In this document: positions 37,513-46,383 of the stretch, in pieces
How the letters are laid out: each line of letters begins with the position of its first letter
How positions within the stretch are numbered: position 1 is the stretch's first letter
Source of the DNA: Kosakonia radicincitans DSM 16656
GTDB lineage: Bacteria > Pseudomonadota > Gammaproteobacteria > Enterobacterales > Enterobacteriaceae
Direction: 5' to 3'
Length of the DNA: 64,000 nt
Assembly: GCF_000280495.2 (NCBI RefSeq)
Contig: NZ_CP018016.1
Span: 992,001 to 1,056,000, forward strand
Translations under genes and position numbers: made by a program
The notes under the pieces: generated by a model
Databases searched by the model: none
What the model was told of the DNA's origin: nothing
What the model saw: the letters and a program-made list of their open reading frames with translations, nothing else

Positions 37513-38325
37513 CTAGACACTTCCGAGCCGTTGATAATACTGGTTTTCATATTCTGTCGGTGACATCTGTTCGCTAGAACCATGCCGACGCTTACTGTTA
37601 TAAAACATTTCGATGTAATCAAAAATATCACTGCGGGCTTCTTCCCGCGTTCCGTAGATCTTTTTCTTTATCCGTTCACGTTTCAACAACTGGAAAAAAC
37701 TTTCTGCAACCGCATTATCATGGCAGTTACCGCGACGGCTCATGCTACCCTCCAGGCCGTGTGATTTCAGGAACGACTGCCACTCATGGCTTGTGTACTG
37801 ACTGCCCTGATCCGAATGAACCAGCACCTGTTTTTCGGGATTACGCCGCCATACAGCCATCAGCAGTGCGTTCAGGACAATGTCCTTTGTCATCCGGGAT
37901 TGCATGGACCAGCCGATAATTTTGCGTGAGAACAGATCAACAACAACGGCAAGATACAGCCAGCCTTCGTGGGTCCTGATGTAGGTTATGTCCGTTACCC
38001 AACGCTCATCAGGAGCATCCGGATTGAACTGTCGCTGGAGCCTGTTGGGTGACACGATACTGGCCTCGCCTTTACGTGCCCGCGGGCTTCGGTATCCGAC
38101 CTGAGCCTTTATTCCGACACGTTTCATCAGTCTCCAGACTCTGTTTACTCCGCACTGTTGCCCGCTGTCACGCAGATCCAGATGGATTTTGCGATAACCA
38201 TAGACGCATCCCGACTCCAGCCAGAACTGTTTAATCTGTCCTGTCAGTCTCAGGTCTGCCTGATGGCGTTGTGAATGCGGCTGCTGAAGCCAGGCGTAAA
38301 AACCACTGGGATGAACATCCAGCAC
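37513..38325 (-). CDS. IS3-family OrfB (transposase catalytic part)
   Basis: The 270 residues listed from an internal ATG include the integrase-core DDE residues: WVTDITYIRTHEGWLYL, VLVHSDQGSQYTS and NCHDNAVAESFFQLLKRE, ending with YNSKRRHGSSEQMSPTEYE. In the element it is expected to be made as the OrfAB fusion by -1 frameshifting from orfA, so the functional frame extends upstream of this ATG to the slippery site. No disabling change is seen. Confidence 0.92.
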   Translation of the reverse strand: MLDVHPSGFYAWLQQPHSQRHQADLRLTGQIKQFWLESGCVYGYRKIHLDLRDSGQQCGVNRVWRLMKRVGIKAQVGYRSPRARKGEASIVSPNRLQRQFNPDAPDERWVTDITYIRTHEGWLYLAVVVDLFSRKIIGWSMQSRMTKDIVLNALLMAVWRRNPEKQVLVHSDQGSQYTSHEWQSFLKSHGLEGSMSRRGNCHDNAVAESFFQLLKRERIKKKIYGTREEARSDIFDYIEMFYNSKRRHGSSEQMSPTEYENQYYQRLGSV

Positions 38326-38381
38326 CCGACAGAGCAGGCGAACAGGCCAGCAACAGGAGTTGTCACGGATAAAGGCGTACC

Positions 38382-38666
38382 TCAGTCGGACAGCTTTGCG
38401 AAGTACGCCGCGGCTTTTTTTAATATGTCCCGTTCGTCGGTAACCCGTTTCAGCTCTTTCTGGAGACGGCGGATCTCGGCCTGAGCATCTGACTGTTCTT
38501 TATTAGTGGAAGAATCCGGACCGTACTTCTTTATCCAGGCATAAAGGCTGTGGGTGGTGATATCGAGACGTGTTGCAACGCTGGCAACAGAATAACCGCG
38601 ATCAACAACCTGTTTGACTGCTTCAGTTTTAAACTCTTCGGGATAACGCTTACCGCTCATGGGCAC
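38382..38666 (-). CDS. IS3-family OrfA
   Basis: The 94-residue protein has the IS3 helix-turn-helix (YPEEFKTEAVKQVVDRGYSV, ITTHSLYAWIKKYG) and a leucine-zipper-like coiled coil (IRRLQKELKRVTDERDILKK). A run of seven A then G on the coding strand (38421 down to 38414) lies near its end; this is the usual slippery site, and a -1 shift leads into the orfB frame to make the OrfAB transposase. Confidence 0.9.
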   Translation of the reverse strand: MPMSGKRYPEEFKTEAVKQVVDRGYSVASVATRLDITTHSLYAWIKKYGPDSSTNKEQSDAQAEIRRLQKELKRVTDERDILKKAAAYFAKLSD

Positions 38667-39773
38667 CTCTCTTTAAGCCATCTTAAATGACTCTGAGGTG
38701 TCTGTTAAACCCGTGGCGATTCACCTAAACACAGTATCGGGATTGCTAGGCAGTTCTTTAGCGCCCCCAACCTTTCAACAGGGCGCACTAACTATCTAAG
38801 TTCACTGGCGTTCAACACGGCACATGCCGCTATACATTTGGCTGATATTGAGGAAGCTTATTACTGGATAGACTACGTTAATGATGACGACAAAGTTGCA
38901 ACTCTCAGGTGTTCAATCGCTAAATTAGAAAAGAAAATAGGGGCAAGGGCTAATCACCCCTTAAATCCTGAACATATTGTCCCCGCCTCACTTGAAAAAA
39001 TTCCTACCAGAATGCTGATGATACTGTGCGCTTTTGTTGATGGCTGCGGTGATGATTGGGGATTCAAAACGTTAGAACGTTCAGGGAAATACATATTCCC
39101 TTCAGAGACAATGACAAAGATGCTTTTCCAGTCTCTGGCAATCGGCGGATTAATTAAAATGTCCACAGCTTCTTTCAACGCGCTGGAGGATTCTGCACTG
39201 GACCAGTTTGATGAAATACTGTGGGGTGCGAAATTCCATTTAAACATCATCGGCATTGCAGATAGCAGGTTGATGGCGTTACCGGTATTACTAGAAGAGA
39301 TAAATCGCCGCAATGATGAAATAGACGTGGCCTGGCAGATTCGCAGGCTCATCACGACAGGATATTTTTACAATGCGTTTGAGTACTATCTTGGCAATGT
39401 TAATGAGCTCTGGGCGAGAGAGTTTACCCTGAATGAGGCGACAACAGAACGAATAACTGAATCGACACTCAGTGGCAAGGATCTAGCCTATATTGCCAGA
39501 TCATCGATTCGCTTTACTGCTGGACAGCACTCTATCGGTAGCACAAATGGTAATAAACACACCTGCAACACTCTCATTGGTAGCATAAATCGCCATTTCG
39601 ACTGGGTAAATGAAGGGCGTTATTCCTACAACGCATTTGAGAGGAGTAAAAGACAGCCCGTCCTTTCCTCTGAGCGGCTGCTTGAGCAAATCGCAGGGTT
39701 CACACCGGAGGATATATACAACCTTCCGCCTTTGCCGCAAGAAATTGAGGAAGAAGAATCTGAAGAAGAGTAA

Positions 39774-40034
39774 TTTCAGAATGACGTTGTTCGGCCTTTT
39801 CTAACGGCTGAACTTACACATAAATATGGGTTGACCCCAATTGTAACTTGATTAGCTTGCTCCATTTTGATTGGCTCATCATCGGTCCGCTCCTGGCACA
39901 GAGCGGCCATTCAGGTGCAGGAACTTTGAGCCAGGAGCAGAAGTGGGGCACGGTAGATTCTGGGCGATTCACAGATTGAATCCCGTCCTATCTTACGGCT
40001 ATTCTCAAGGTATCTTTCATTACGAGCCATACCA
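39774..40034. other. Intergenic, no gene recognised
   Basis: About 260 bases between the interrupted gene and the DUF1493 gene. TTCGGCCTTTTCTAACGGCTGAA near its start could fold weakly as a terminator for the unknown gene. I see no reading frame. Confidence 0.4.
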
Positions 40035-40412
40035 ATGAGTCCAACGCTTCCAGACGTTATCAGCTTTATCCGTGAGTATGCAGGATTGCGAAAACACCCT
40101 ATCGATGAGAATTCGTACATTGAGAACGATCTCCATATTACTGGTGATGACGGTGTGGCGCTTTTACAGGAAGCAGAGAAGGTTTTTGGCGTCTGTTTTG
40201 AAACGGATGAGCATAATTTAAGGACTCTCTTTTCTATGAAAGATAATGAGTTTCTCTTTTCCTCGGAGGGCTTAGATCTTTTCGGGATTTCCCGTTTTTT
40301 TGCAAGGCTGCGAGGGATCCCGGATTCGACGGTCCGGGACCTGACAGTCGGCGAATTCCATCAGGCATTGGTGAAGCTTCGGTTACAACAAGCCAGCGAG
40401 AATAATCGCTGA
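40035..40412 (+). CDS. DUF1493-family (acyl-carrier-protein-like) protein
   Basis: The 125-residue protein has the pattern of DUF1493 proteins: a helical start (VISFIREYAGLRKHPIDENS), then IENDLHITGDDGVALLQEAE where acyl carrier proteins have DSL, and a C-terminal helix with TVRDLTVGEFHQAL. The serine that would carry phosphopantetheine is not at the usual place (GDDG), so it is probably not a working carrier. Such genes are scattered in enterobacterial accessory DNA; their job is unknown. Confidence 0.7.
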   Translation: MSPTLPDVISFIREYAGLRKHPIDENSYIENDLHITGDDGVALLQEAEKVFGVCFETDEHNLRTLFSMKDNEFLFSSEGLDLFGISRFFARLRGIPDSTVRDLTVGEFHQALVKLRLQQASENNR

Positions 40413-40529
40413 ATCATATTGTATCGTGCCAATGTAAAACGGCTTGCATGGCAGGTGACAACAGACCCGGCTTCATTAAGCATGCCATCACTCCAGATCT
40501 GCCGCACGATCGCTTTCCTCGTTATTGCC

Positions 40530-40678
40530 TCCGCGCAATTTGCACTGTCCGGCGAATAGCCGAATTTACGCAAAAATGTGCGAGAAAATGCCTCAGCACT
40601 GCCAAAGTCAACCATCGCGGCGAAAGATTTGACACTTCGTCCTGAGCGCAATTTGGCTGCCCTCAGAGCTAAGCCCCG
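40530..40678 (-). pseudogene. AraC-family regulator fragment (C-terminal helix-turn-helix)
   Basis: Read on the minus strand the segment gives RAAKLRSGRSVKSFAAMVDF and then GSAEAFSRTFLRKFGYSP, the second helix-turn-helix of AraC proteins. The N-terminal part is missing and the tail continues into unrelated sequence, so only a fragment remains between the DUF1493 and amidase genes. Confidence 0.65.
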
Positions 40679-40703
40679 CAGTATCCGCGGGACTTTTTCA
40701 TTC

Positions 40704-42113
40704 CTACAGTGACGGATGAGAGCCTTTTACTGGGCTGACGGCTTCCAGCAGGGAAGCAATGTGAAGAATGGTTCGCTCATCGTGCCATTTACCCACAATT
40801 TGCACGTTGATGGGCAATCCTTCATGACTTTTACCGAACGGCAGCGCCACGCCAGGCAGGCCCGTCACGTTCAGCGGTACCGTGGCACCCTGCAGATAAG
40901 TGGCATCCACTTTCTGACCGTCGATGATAAATTTCTCCACGCCGTGTTTGTGAGCCGGAATGGGGAGAACATGCGTGATAAGCGCATCATACTGTGAAAA
41001 GTATTCCGCAAACCCGTCACGCAACCTTTCAGCAGCCTGCTCTGCATCAATAAATTCAGACATGGATGTATCAGGCAGTGACAGCATCGTTTTTGCCATC
41101 TTGTAAAGTTCATCAGCGCTTCGACCAGCCGTTGCCGCAGCAAATGCAGGCTTCATCTCCATAACGTGGATTCGGTTAAACACGTCCAGCGCAAAATCCC
41201 GCTCCAGCGCAGGAATACCGACGTGCTCTACGACCACGCCCGGTCCCTTCAGTGAATCCGCTGCTGACTTCACCACCGCTGCCACTTCCGGATCAACCGG
41301 ACCAAAGCCTGGACCGGTCATCCAGCCAATGCGCAGCGGACGGGATGCCATCAGCGGCAGCCCATCAGAATAAGCTGGCGCATTGCTGGAGAAAGCGTCA
41401 TGGCCGTCTGGTCCTGCAAGCTGAGAAAAAGCCAGGGCAATATCGCGCACTGAACGGGCCATAGGGCCTACGTGCCAGAACCGGCGAGGTGCGCGCGGCC
41501 AGATGCCCGTCATAGGCACGCTACCGTGCGTAGCTTTCATGGAGGTTATGCCGGTCTGTGCAGCCGGTCCACGTACTGATATGGCCAGGTCAGTGCCCAG
41601 CCCCAGAGGGGACATGCCAGCGGCGATAGCGGCGGACTCGCCGCCACTTGAACCGCCGGGCGTACGGGTCAGATCCCAGGGGTTATTCGAGCGGCCGGAC
41701 AGAAGATTATCGCTTTCAATCCAGTACGAAAACTCCGGCAGGTTGGTTTTTGCAAGCAGGATAGCGCCCGCCTTTTTAAGACGCGCCACGCTGGTTGCAT
41801 CCTTATCCGGACGTCGACCTTTAAAAATGGGTGAGCCGCGCTGTGTCAGTACACCTGCGGTATCAATGGAATCCTTGACGGTAAAAGGGACTCCGTGCAG
41901 GGGACCAAGTTCTTTACCTTTCATGACGGCTGATTCTGCAGCGGCAGCCTGTTTCATGGCGTCCTCTGCAAGCGACACGACAGCGTTGATGTCCGGATTA
42001 GTGGCGGCAATACGGTCGATATGCGCCTGCATAACTTCGACAGGGGAAAGGTCGCGGTTACGTATCAGGTCCGCCAGGCGGGTGGCATCTGAATAAAAAA
42101 TGTCTTTGCTCAT
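40704..42113 (-). CDS. Amidase-signature-family amidase
   Basis: The 469 residues show the amidase signature: the catalytic Lys in PFTVKDSIDTAG, the cis-Ser in TPGGSSGGESAAIAAG and the nucleophile region GTDLAISVRGPAAQTG. In most members the last motif reads GGS(I/V)R; here the two glycines are Ala-Ile, while the Ser and Arg stay. This may change activity. It is divergent from a TetR gene whose two candidate operators cover the gap, so it is probably induced by its substrate or a related amide. Confidence 0.85.
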   Translation of the reverse strand: MSKDIFYSDATRLADLIRNRDLSPVEVMQAHIDRIAATNPDINAVVSLAEDAMKQAAAAESAVMKGKELGPLHGVPFTVKDSIDTAGVLTQRGSPIFKGRRPDKDATSVARLKKAGAILLAKTNLPEFSYWIESDNLLSGRSNNPWDLTRTPGGSSGGESAAIAAGMSPLGLGTDLAISVRGPAAQTGITSMKATHGSVPMTGIWPRAPRRFWHVGPMARSVRDIALAFSQLAGPDGHDAFSSNAPAYSDGLPLMASRPLRIGWMTGPGFGPVDPEVAAVVKSAADSLKGPGVVVEHVGIPALERDFALDVFNRIHVMEMKPAFAAATAGRSADELYKMAKTMLSLPDTSMSEFIDAEQAAERLRDGFAEYFSQYDALITHVLPIPAHKHGVEKFIIDGQKVDATYLQGATVPLNVTGLPGVALPFGKSHEGLPINVQIVGKWHDERTILHIASLLEAVSPVKGSHPSL

Positions 42114-42136
42114 GGTAAATCCTCTCAGTAAAAAAG

Positions 42137-42154
42137 CTACCTAACAGTTGGTAG
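42137..42154. promoter_or_regulatory. Candidate TetR operator, box 1 (amidase side)
   Basis: CTACCTAACAGTTGGTAG is an imperfect palindrome 24 bases upstream of the amidase start codon. It shares the ten bases CTACCTAACA and the tail TAG with box 2. Confidence 0.6.
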
Positions 42155-42191
42155 TTTGAGCGTAACCCCCTCACAACAAGACTGTCAATAT

Positions 42192-42209
42192 CTACCTAAC
42201 AAATGTTAG
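42192..42209. promoter_or_regulatory. Candidate TetR operator, box 2 (regulator side)
   Basis: CTACCTAACAAATGTTAG contains the perfect repeat CTAACA-AA-TGTTAG and lies 34 bases upstream of the TetR start. Two similar boxes in one divergent gap suggest that the regulator controls both genes. Confidence 0.6.
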
Positions 42210-42243
42210 AATTACTGCATCACACTCTGCGAGGAATAAAACG

Positions 42244-42816
42244 ATGAGCAAAACATCCCGGGATGAAATTCTTAACGCAGCCCGTCTGGCGGCCCAGGCT
42301 CATGGTTACACCGGTCTGAACATTCGCGGACTGGCGGATGAGGTGGGGATCAAGGCGGCCAGCATCTACTATCACTTTCCCAGCAAGGCCGAGCTCGGTG
42401 CGGCGGTGGCTCAACGCTACTGGGAAGACACGGCGCGTGACCTTGAAATGCTCAGGGAATCAGCAGGCGACGCGTTAAGCAGTCTGAACCGCTACCCGCA
42501 TATATTCCGCCGATCGCTGGAGAGTGGAAACCGGCTCTGCATGGGCAGTTTTATGTCTGCCGAATACGATGACCTGCCTGAGGCGGTGAAGGTGGAAGTT
42601 CAGAAGTTTGCCGACGTCAACATCGACTGGCTGGCAGGGCAACTGCTGGAGGCGGGTATCACAGAGTCAGAAGGCAGCAAAACCCGGGCAGGTGCGATTT
42701 TTTCCGCTATCGCTGGCGCTCAGCTGATGGCCAGAAGCCGGAACGATATTAAGCTCTTTGATGAACTCATCGAGGGATACAGGCTTGCGGGTCTGCTTCC
42801 TTCCGTCCGGGCCTGA
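42244..42816 (+). CDS. TetR-family transcriptional regulator
   Basis: The 190 residues open with the TetR DNA-binding domain (TSRDEILNAARLAAQAHGYT, IRGLADEVGIKAASIYYHFP, SKAELGAAV). The rest is the helical ligand-binding part, with a Cys-containing segment ESGNRLCMGSFMSAEY. It is divergent from the amidase gene and probably represses it and itself through the paired operators. Confidence 0.9.
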   Translation: MSKTSRDEILNAARLAAQAHGYTGLNIRGLADEVGIKAASIYYHFPSKAELGAAVAQRYWEDTARDLEMLRESAGDALSSLNRYPHIFRRSLESGNRLCMGSFMSAEYDDLPEAVKVEVQKFADVNIDWLAGQLLEAGITESEGSKTRAGAIFSAIAGAQLMARSRNDIKLFDELIEGYRLAGLLPSVRA

Positions 42817-42855
42817 ATTTTTGAGTGATTTAAATAAACCTGCGCATTAATTCAT

Positions 42856-42877
42856 GTCCGCTTTGCACAAAGCGGAC
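42856..42877. repeat. Perfect 10-bp hairpin after the TetR gene
   Basis: GTCCGCTTTG and CAAAGCGGAC are exact reverse complements with a two-base loop, 40 bases after the stop codon. There is no T run after it, so it is not a classical terminator. It could stop convergent transcription or be an old mobile-element end. Confidence 0.5.
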
Positions 42878-43020
42878 TGACACGCTGGCCGATATCCGCA
42901 AAGAGCATTTCAAGTGGCACGGCGCAGTCCTTTCCTGACGCGTAAATCCTTTGTATCTGCGGGCAGTCTTGTCAGGACATAGCGCTCAGCCAGGGCATTG
43001 CTTTCTAAGGGCAAAAACAG

Positions 43021-43962
43021 TCAATTTTTAATGTTACTCAGGAAAATTTTAAGACCATCAATGAAAGCCCGCACGCGAAGAGAGAGATGTCTACGGCTGG
43101 GATAAATAGCATGGATAGCAATTTCTTCACCTTGTGTTGCAGGCAGCAGTTGTATTAATCGGCCTTCCACAATATCCCTGTCAATCATGAAGGAGGGCAA
43201 ATACCCGATACCCAATCCAGCTATGGCCGCTGTGCGTATTGCATCTCCGCTGTCAAACCTGACATGGTTACTGCCGTTCAGCGTTATTCGCCCATGCTCC
43301 TTATCCACTAAGTTCCATCCAGTAGAAGCCGTTCCCAAACCATAGACAAGACGGCGATGATCTTTAAGATCAGCAAGTGATTCCGGTTTACCCCTTTGTT
43401 TGAGATAGTCAGGTGATACAAACAATTGCGGCCGCGTTCTGTCGATAACCTGTGTTATATATTGATGACTCGTAGCGCCATCGCCTACCCGAATAGCAAG
43501 ATCAAAGCCTTCCTCTATAAGATCGACAACCCGATCGCTGAAGCTGACTTCAATGCTAATACCCGGTGAGTTATCTATAAATGCCTGGATAAAAGGCAAT
43601 ATCACCATTTTTCCATATCCCTCTGACACGGTGAGTCTGAGGAGGCCTTTTGGCAATGGTGAATTCTGGCGGATACTGGCTTCGGCTTCTTCTAAGTCTT
43701 CCAGTAGCCTGCAGCAACGGTTAAAGAATTCATGCCCCTCTGTGGTGAGAGATAAGCGACGCGTTGTGCGCTGAAAAAGCCTTGTCTCGAGATAGGCTTC
43801 TAACCGCGCTAATGCTTTACCTGCAGCAGAGCGCGTTAACCCCATGGCCTTACCCCCGGCGACAAAACTTCCCGCCTCAGCAACGGCAACAAAGACCCGC
43901 AGTGCACCAATATCCAGAGCAGAGCCAGCAAGCTTTGTCGAAGCGATTTTTCTACCCGTCAT
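43021..43962 (-). CDS. LysR-family transcriptional regulator
   Basis: The 313 residues have the LysR helix-turn-helix slightly inside the protein (DIGALRVFVAVAEAGSFVAG, LTRSAAGKALARLEAYLETR) after an 18-residue extension. A substrate-binding domain follows. It is divergent from the alpha/beta hydrolase gene with a 71-base gap holding an inverted repeat, and probably regulates it. Confidence 0.9.
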   Translation of the reverse strand: MTGRKIASTKLAGSALDIGALRVFVAVAEAGSFVAGGKAMGLTRSAAGKALARLEAYLETRLFQRTTRRLSLTTEGHEFFNRCCRLLEDLEEAEASIRQNSPLPKGLLRLTVSEGYGKMVILPFIQAFIDNSPGISIEVSFSDRVVDLIEEGFDLAIRVGDGATSHQYITQVIDRTRPQLFVSPDYLKQRGKPESLADLKDHRRLVYGLGTASTGWNLVDKEHGRITLNGSNHVRFDSGDAIRTAAIAGLGIGYLPSFMIDRDIVEGRLIQLLPATQGEEIAIHAIYPSRRHLSLRVRAFIDGLKIFLSNIKN

Positions 43963-43979
43963 TGGGGAACCTTTTTCGT

Positions 43980-44004
43980 CAATAAATTGGTTAAATTTTT
44001 ATTG
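43980..44004. promoter_or_regulatory. Inverted repeat, candidate LysR operator
   Basis: CAATAAA and TTTATTG are exact reverse complements with an 11-base spacer, in the middle of the gap between the LysR and hydrolase genes. Confidence 0.45.
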
Positions 44005-44033
44005 TAGAATTTCCATTAAATAAGGGCACAACA

Positions 44034-44987
44034 ATGTTGTCGAAAAATGCGCAAAATGTTCTGGATGGATGGATCACGGCTGCTGGACCGGTAGTTCAGA
44101 AGCTCTATGGTCAGTCTGAAGATTGCTGGCCGAATGTGCGTAAACAATATATGCAGGGCCTGGAGAAAATCTTTCCTGCTGTCAGTGGCGTCTCCTGGAA
44201 AACACTCACACTAGGTAATATGTCGGCAATGGTCGGCGAGAGACATGAACATGCTGGAAGCAGTGTGGTGCTTTACATTCATGGCGGCGGCTATGTGCAT
44301 GGTGGTGTGGAGGCGTATCGGGGGTTAACGGGCCGTATTGCCACAGCGTTAAACGCCACAGTCTATGTCCCGGACTACCGGCAGGCTCCTGATTTTCCTT
44401 TCCCGACGCCGATAGAGGATGTCTTTTCAGCTTATCGTGCGCTACTCGACAGGGGTATCAACCCTAAAAATCTGGTTCTCGTTGGTGATTCAGCGGGTGG
44501 TGCAATGGTTATTACAATGATGCGTAAGGCCCGTGACGCGGGTATTCCGCTCCCGGCTGCGGGAGTGGCTTTTTCACCCTGGGCAGATCTGACCCATAGC
44601 GGTCTGTCTGCTACCGTCCGTGATGGCATCGATCCCCTTTGTAGCATCGATTTTCTCACCAGATTAGCGAGGGAATTTCTTGCCGGTGAGCTACCAACAC
44701 ATCCTGATGCTTCACCCGTTTATGCAGATGTGCAGGGGCTTTCCCCGACGCTTATACAGATCGGCGAGAATGAGGTCATGCTGAGTGGTGCGATGAAACT
44801 CGCTTCAAACTTAGGGGAAGCGCGTGTACGCACGACACTCGAAGTCTGGCCGGGTATGTTCCATGTCTGGCATTTGCTGGCCGGCACACTGCCCGAAGCC
44901 GACCAGGCGCTACGTAACGCGATGCGTTTCCTGAAGGATGTTTTATCTGAGAGTAATGAATCCGACGACGCTACGTCCATGCCATAA
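44034..44987 (+). CDS. Alpha/beta hydrolase of the hormone-sensitive lipase type
   Basis: The 317-residue protein has the oxyanion-hole motif HGGGYVHGG, the nucleophile elbow GDSAGGAM, and a C-terminal region with IGENEVMLSGAMK and GMFHVWHLL that supplies the Asp and His. This is the HSL (family IV) esterase pattern. It stands alone, divergent from a LysR gene, and ends before a strong terminator. The natural ester is unknown. Confidence 0.9.
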   Translation: MLSKNAQNVLDGWITAAGPVVQKLYGQSEDCWPNVRKQYMQGLEKIFPAVSGVSWKTLTLGNMSAMVGERHEHAGSSVVLYIHGGGYVHGGVEAYRGLTGRIATALNATVYVPDYRQAPDFPFPTPIEDVFSAYRALLDRGINPKNLVLVGDSAGGAMVITMMRKARDAGIPLPAAGVAFSPWADLTHSGLSATVRDGIDPLCSIDFLTRLAREFLAGELPTHPDASPVYADVQGLSPTLIQIGENEVMLSGAMKLASNLGEARVRTTLEVWPGMFHVWHLLAGTLPEADQALRNAMRFLKDVLSESNESDDATSMP

Positions 44988-45015
44988 ATTTGATGCGTTC
45001 AGACATACCTAATGA

Positions 45016-45047
45016 AAAGCGCCCTAATAACATTAAGGGCGCTTTAA
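45016..45047 (+). terminator. Rho-independent terminator after the hydrolase gene
   Basis: AAAGCGCCCT and AGGGCGCTTT form a perfect ten-base stem with a ten-base loop, starting 29 bases after the stop codon. The A and T outer pairs make it usable from both sides. About 200 bases of noncoding sequence follow. Confidence 0.85.
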
Positions 45048-45251
45048 TGATGGAAGATCCATGCTTTTCTTCGACAACGACCCCGGAATGATTGAAAGTG
45101 GCAATGTTCCTGAAGGCGCGAAAAGGGCTGGTCCCAATTCCCTGAGCTTGATGCTTCCGGGTCTGGGCTGTTTCTTATACGAAGGCGAGTTGTTCAGGGC
45201 CTGAGAATGTACCTATCTGAACTCCGGCCCTGTCCGGGAAATGCTGGTGAG

Positions 45252-46310
45252 TTAAGGGATAATGCGCGCGGCTCTGAACTGTCTGAACAGACTGAAGAAC
45301 ATCTCATCCGTAGCCTGCATGCGCCAGAACCCTGCGCGGCGCAGCTTGCTGCCATCGCCAAACATGTCGTAATCCCAACTGAAAACAAAGTCGGCAAACT
45401 GCCCGTCGTTCACCTGCAAAATGTCCGTCTCTACCAGACGGTGGTGCCGGGCCAGTTCGCGCCAGGCTGGCTGATAATCTTTGAACATCTGCTGAAATGA
45501 AAGTCTGACGGGCGGCGCGCATTCAAGCCCGAACCAGCGAGCAATGAGAGGCCAGAGTTCGCTCCACCTCCAGACATCACCGTTATTCACATTAAAAGCC
45601 TGATTTTCTGCGGATGATGAGGTGGCGGCCCACAGGGTGGCATCGGCGAGCAACTCGGCGTCCGTATAGTCAACAATACTGCGCCAGGTCTGTTCCGAAC
45701 CCGGAAAACGAAGCGGTAGATTGAGTGACTTACAAAGCGAAGCGTACAGAGCGATGCTTAACGCAAGATTCATGGTATTGCCCGGCAAGGCGCTACCCAC
45801 CACGCCCGGTCTGATGGCATTCCAGTGCCATGCTCGTCCTCGCTGATAATCGCTGAGCCAGGCGAGTTGTGCCGCGTTAAATTCCGCTCCCGCAACGCCG
45901 GGATCGCTTTCACGCGCAGGGGTTTTAAAAGGCCCAAGATGGGCGCCATAGACTTTATATCCTTGTATCAGGCTCACTGTTTTTAACGATGAAATCATCG
46001 CCGTGTGGCAGACCAGATTACGCAGCATGGTGACGTTGGGCTCCACCATTTCCGTCCAGTTTTCCGCGTTTATCCAGGCGCTGTAAAAGATATGAGTGAC
46101 CTTGCTTAAGGGCTGCAGTGCCTGCGCAGTATGCTTTGCATCCAGCAAATCAGCGGTGACGAGTGGGATATTCTGCGGATGCGGTAATGCGTTGCGGCTC
46201 AGGCCAATCACTTCCCAGCCATGGTGCAGCAGTGTTTTAACGAGCTGGCTACCGACAATTCCTTTGGCACCGGCGACCAGCGCGACGTTGTTTGTGTGAG
46301 TCATATTCAT
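45252..46310 (-). CDS. PRISE-like NAD(P)-dependent SDR
   Basis: The 352-residue extended SDR has the cofactor motif VAGAKGIVGSQLVKTLL and FYSAWINAENWTEM. The segment SLIQGYKVYGAHLGPFKTPA has the Lys-Val-Tyr arrangement typical of progesterone 5-beta-reductase/iridoid synthase-like (PRISE) enzymes rather than the usual YxxxK. These reduce activated C=C bonds. It is divergent from a LysR gene 96 bases away that probably controls it. Confidence 0.82.
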   Translation of the reverse strand: MNMTHTNNVALVAGAKGIVGSQLVKTLLHHGWEVIGLSRNALPHPQNIPLVTADLLDAKHTAQALQPLSKVTHIFYSAWINAENWTEMVEPNVTMLRNLVCHTAMISSLKTVSLIQGYKVYGAHLGPFKTPARESDPGVAGAEFNAAQLAWLSDYQRGRAWHWNAIRPGVVGSALPGNTMNLALSIALYASLCKSLNLPLRFPGSEQTWRSIVDYTDAELLADATLWAATSSSAENQAFNVNNGDVWRWSELWPLIARWFGLECAPPVRLSFQQMFKDYQPAWRELARHHRLVETDILQVNDGQFADFVFSWDYDMFGDGSKLRRAGFWRMQATDEMFFSLFRQFRAARIIP

Positions 46311-46383
46311 GGTTTCTCCAGATAAAGTGACGGAGAGAGTGTGATATATTAATTTTTCCGCTCATATCCCCTGTAACTGATGG

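Larger units (their letters stand above)
37495..38723 (-). mobile_element. IS3-family insertion sequence, apparently complete
   Basis: The element is 1229 bases. The left end TGAATCGCCACGGATAATCT and the reverse complement of the right end (TGAATCGCCACGGGTTTAAC) share the first 13 bases exactly and further matches inward. A 3-base target duplication CCT flanks it (37492-37494 and 38724-38726). It carries orfA and orfB in the order and frame relation of the family and interrupts an unknown gene. Confidence 0.9.
36820..39773 (+). pseudogene. Unknown 573-codon gene split by an IS3-family element
   Basis: Codons 1-225 (to the CCT at 37492) and the frame resuming at 38727 join exactly when the IS and one CCT copy are removed, with no stop across the joint. 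The joint reads LDRNP then KHSIGIARQFFSAPN. The protein is mostly helical and soluble, has a basic Lys/Arg-rich start (MMKKRNRKQFKASATRK) and a very acidic end (EIEEEESEEE). I recognise no domain or motif. The right half stays open as 311 codons from a TTG, but nothing shows that it is translated. Both halves are free of other damage, so the insertion is recent. Confidence 0.8.
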
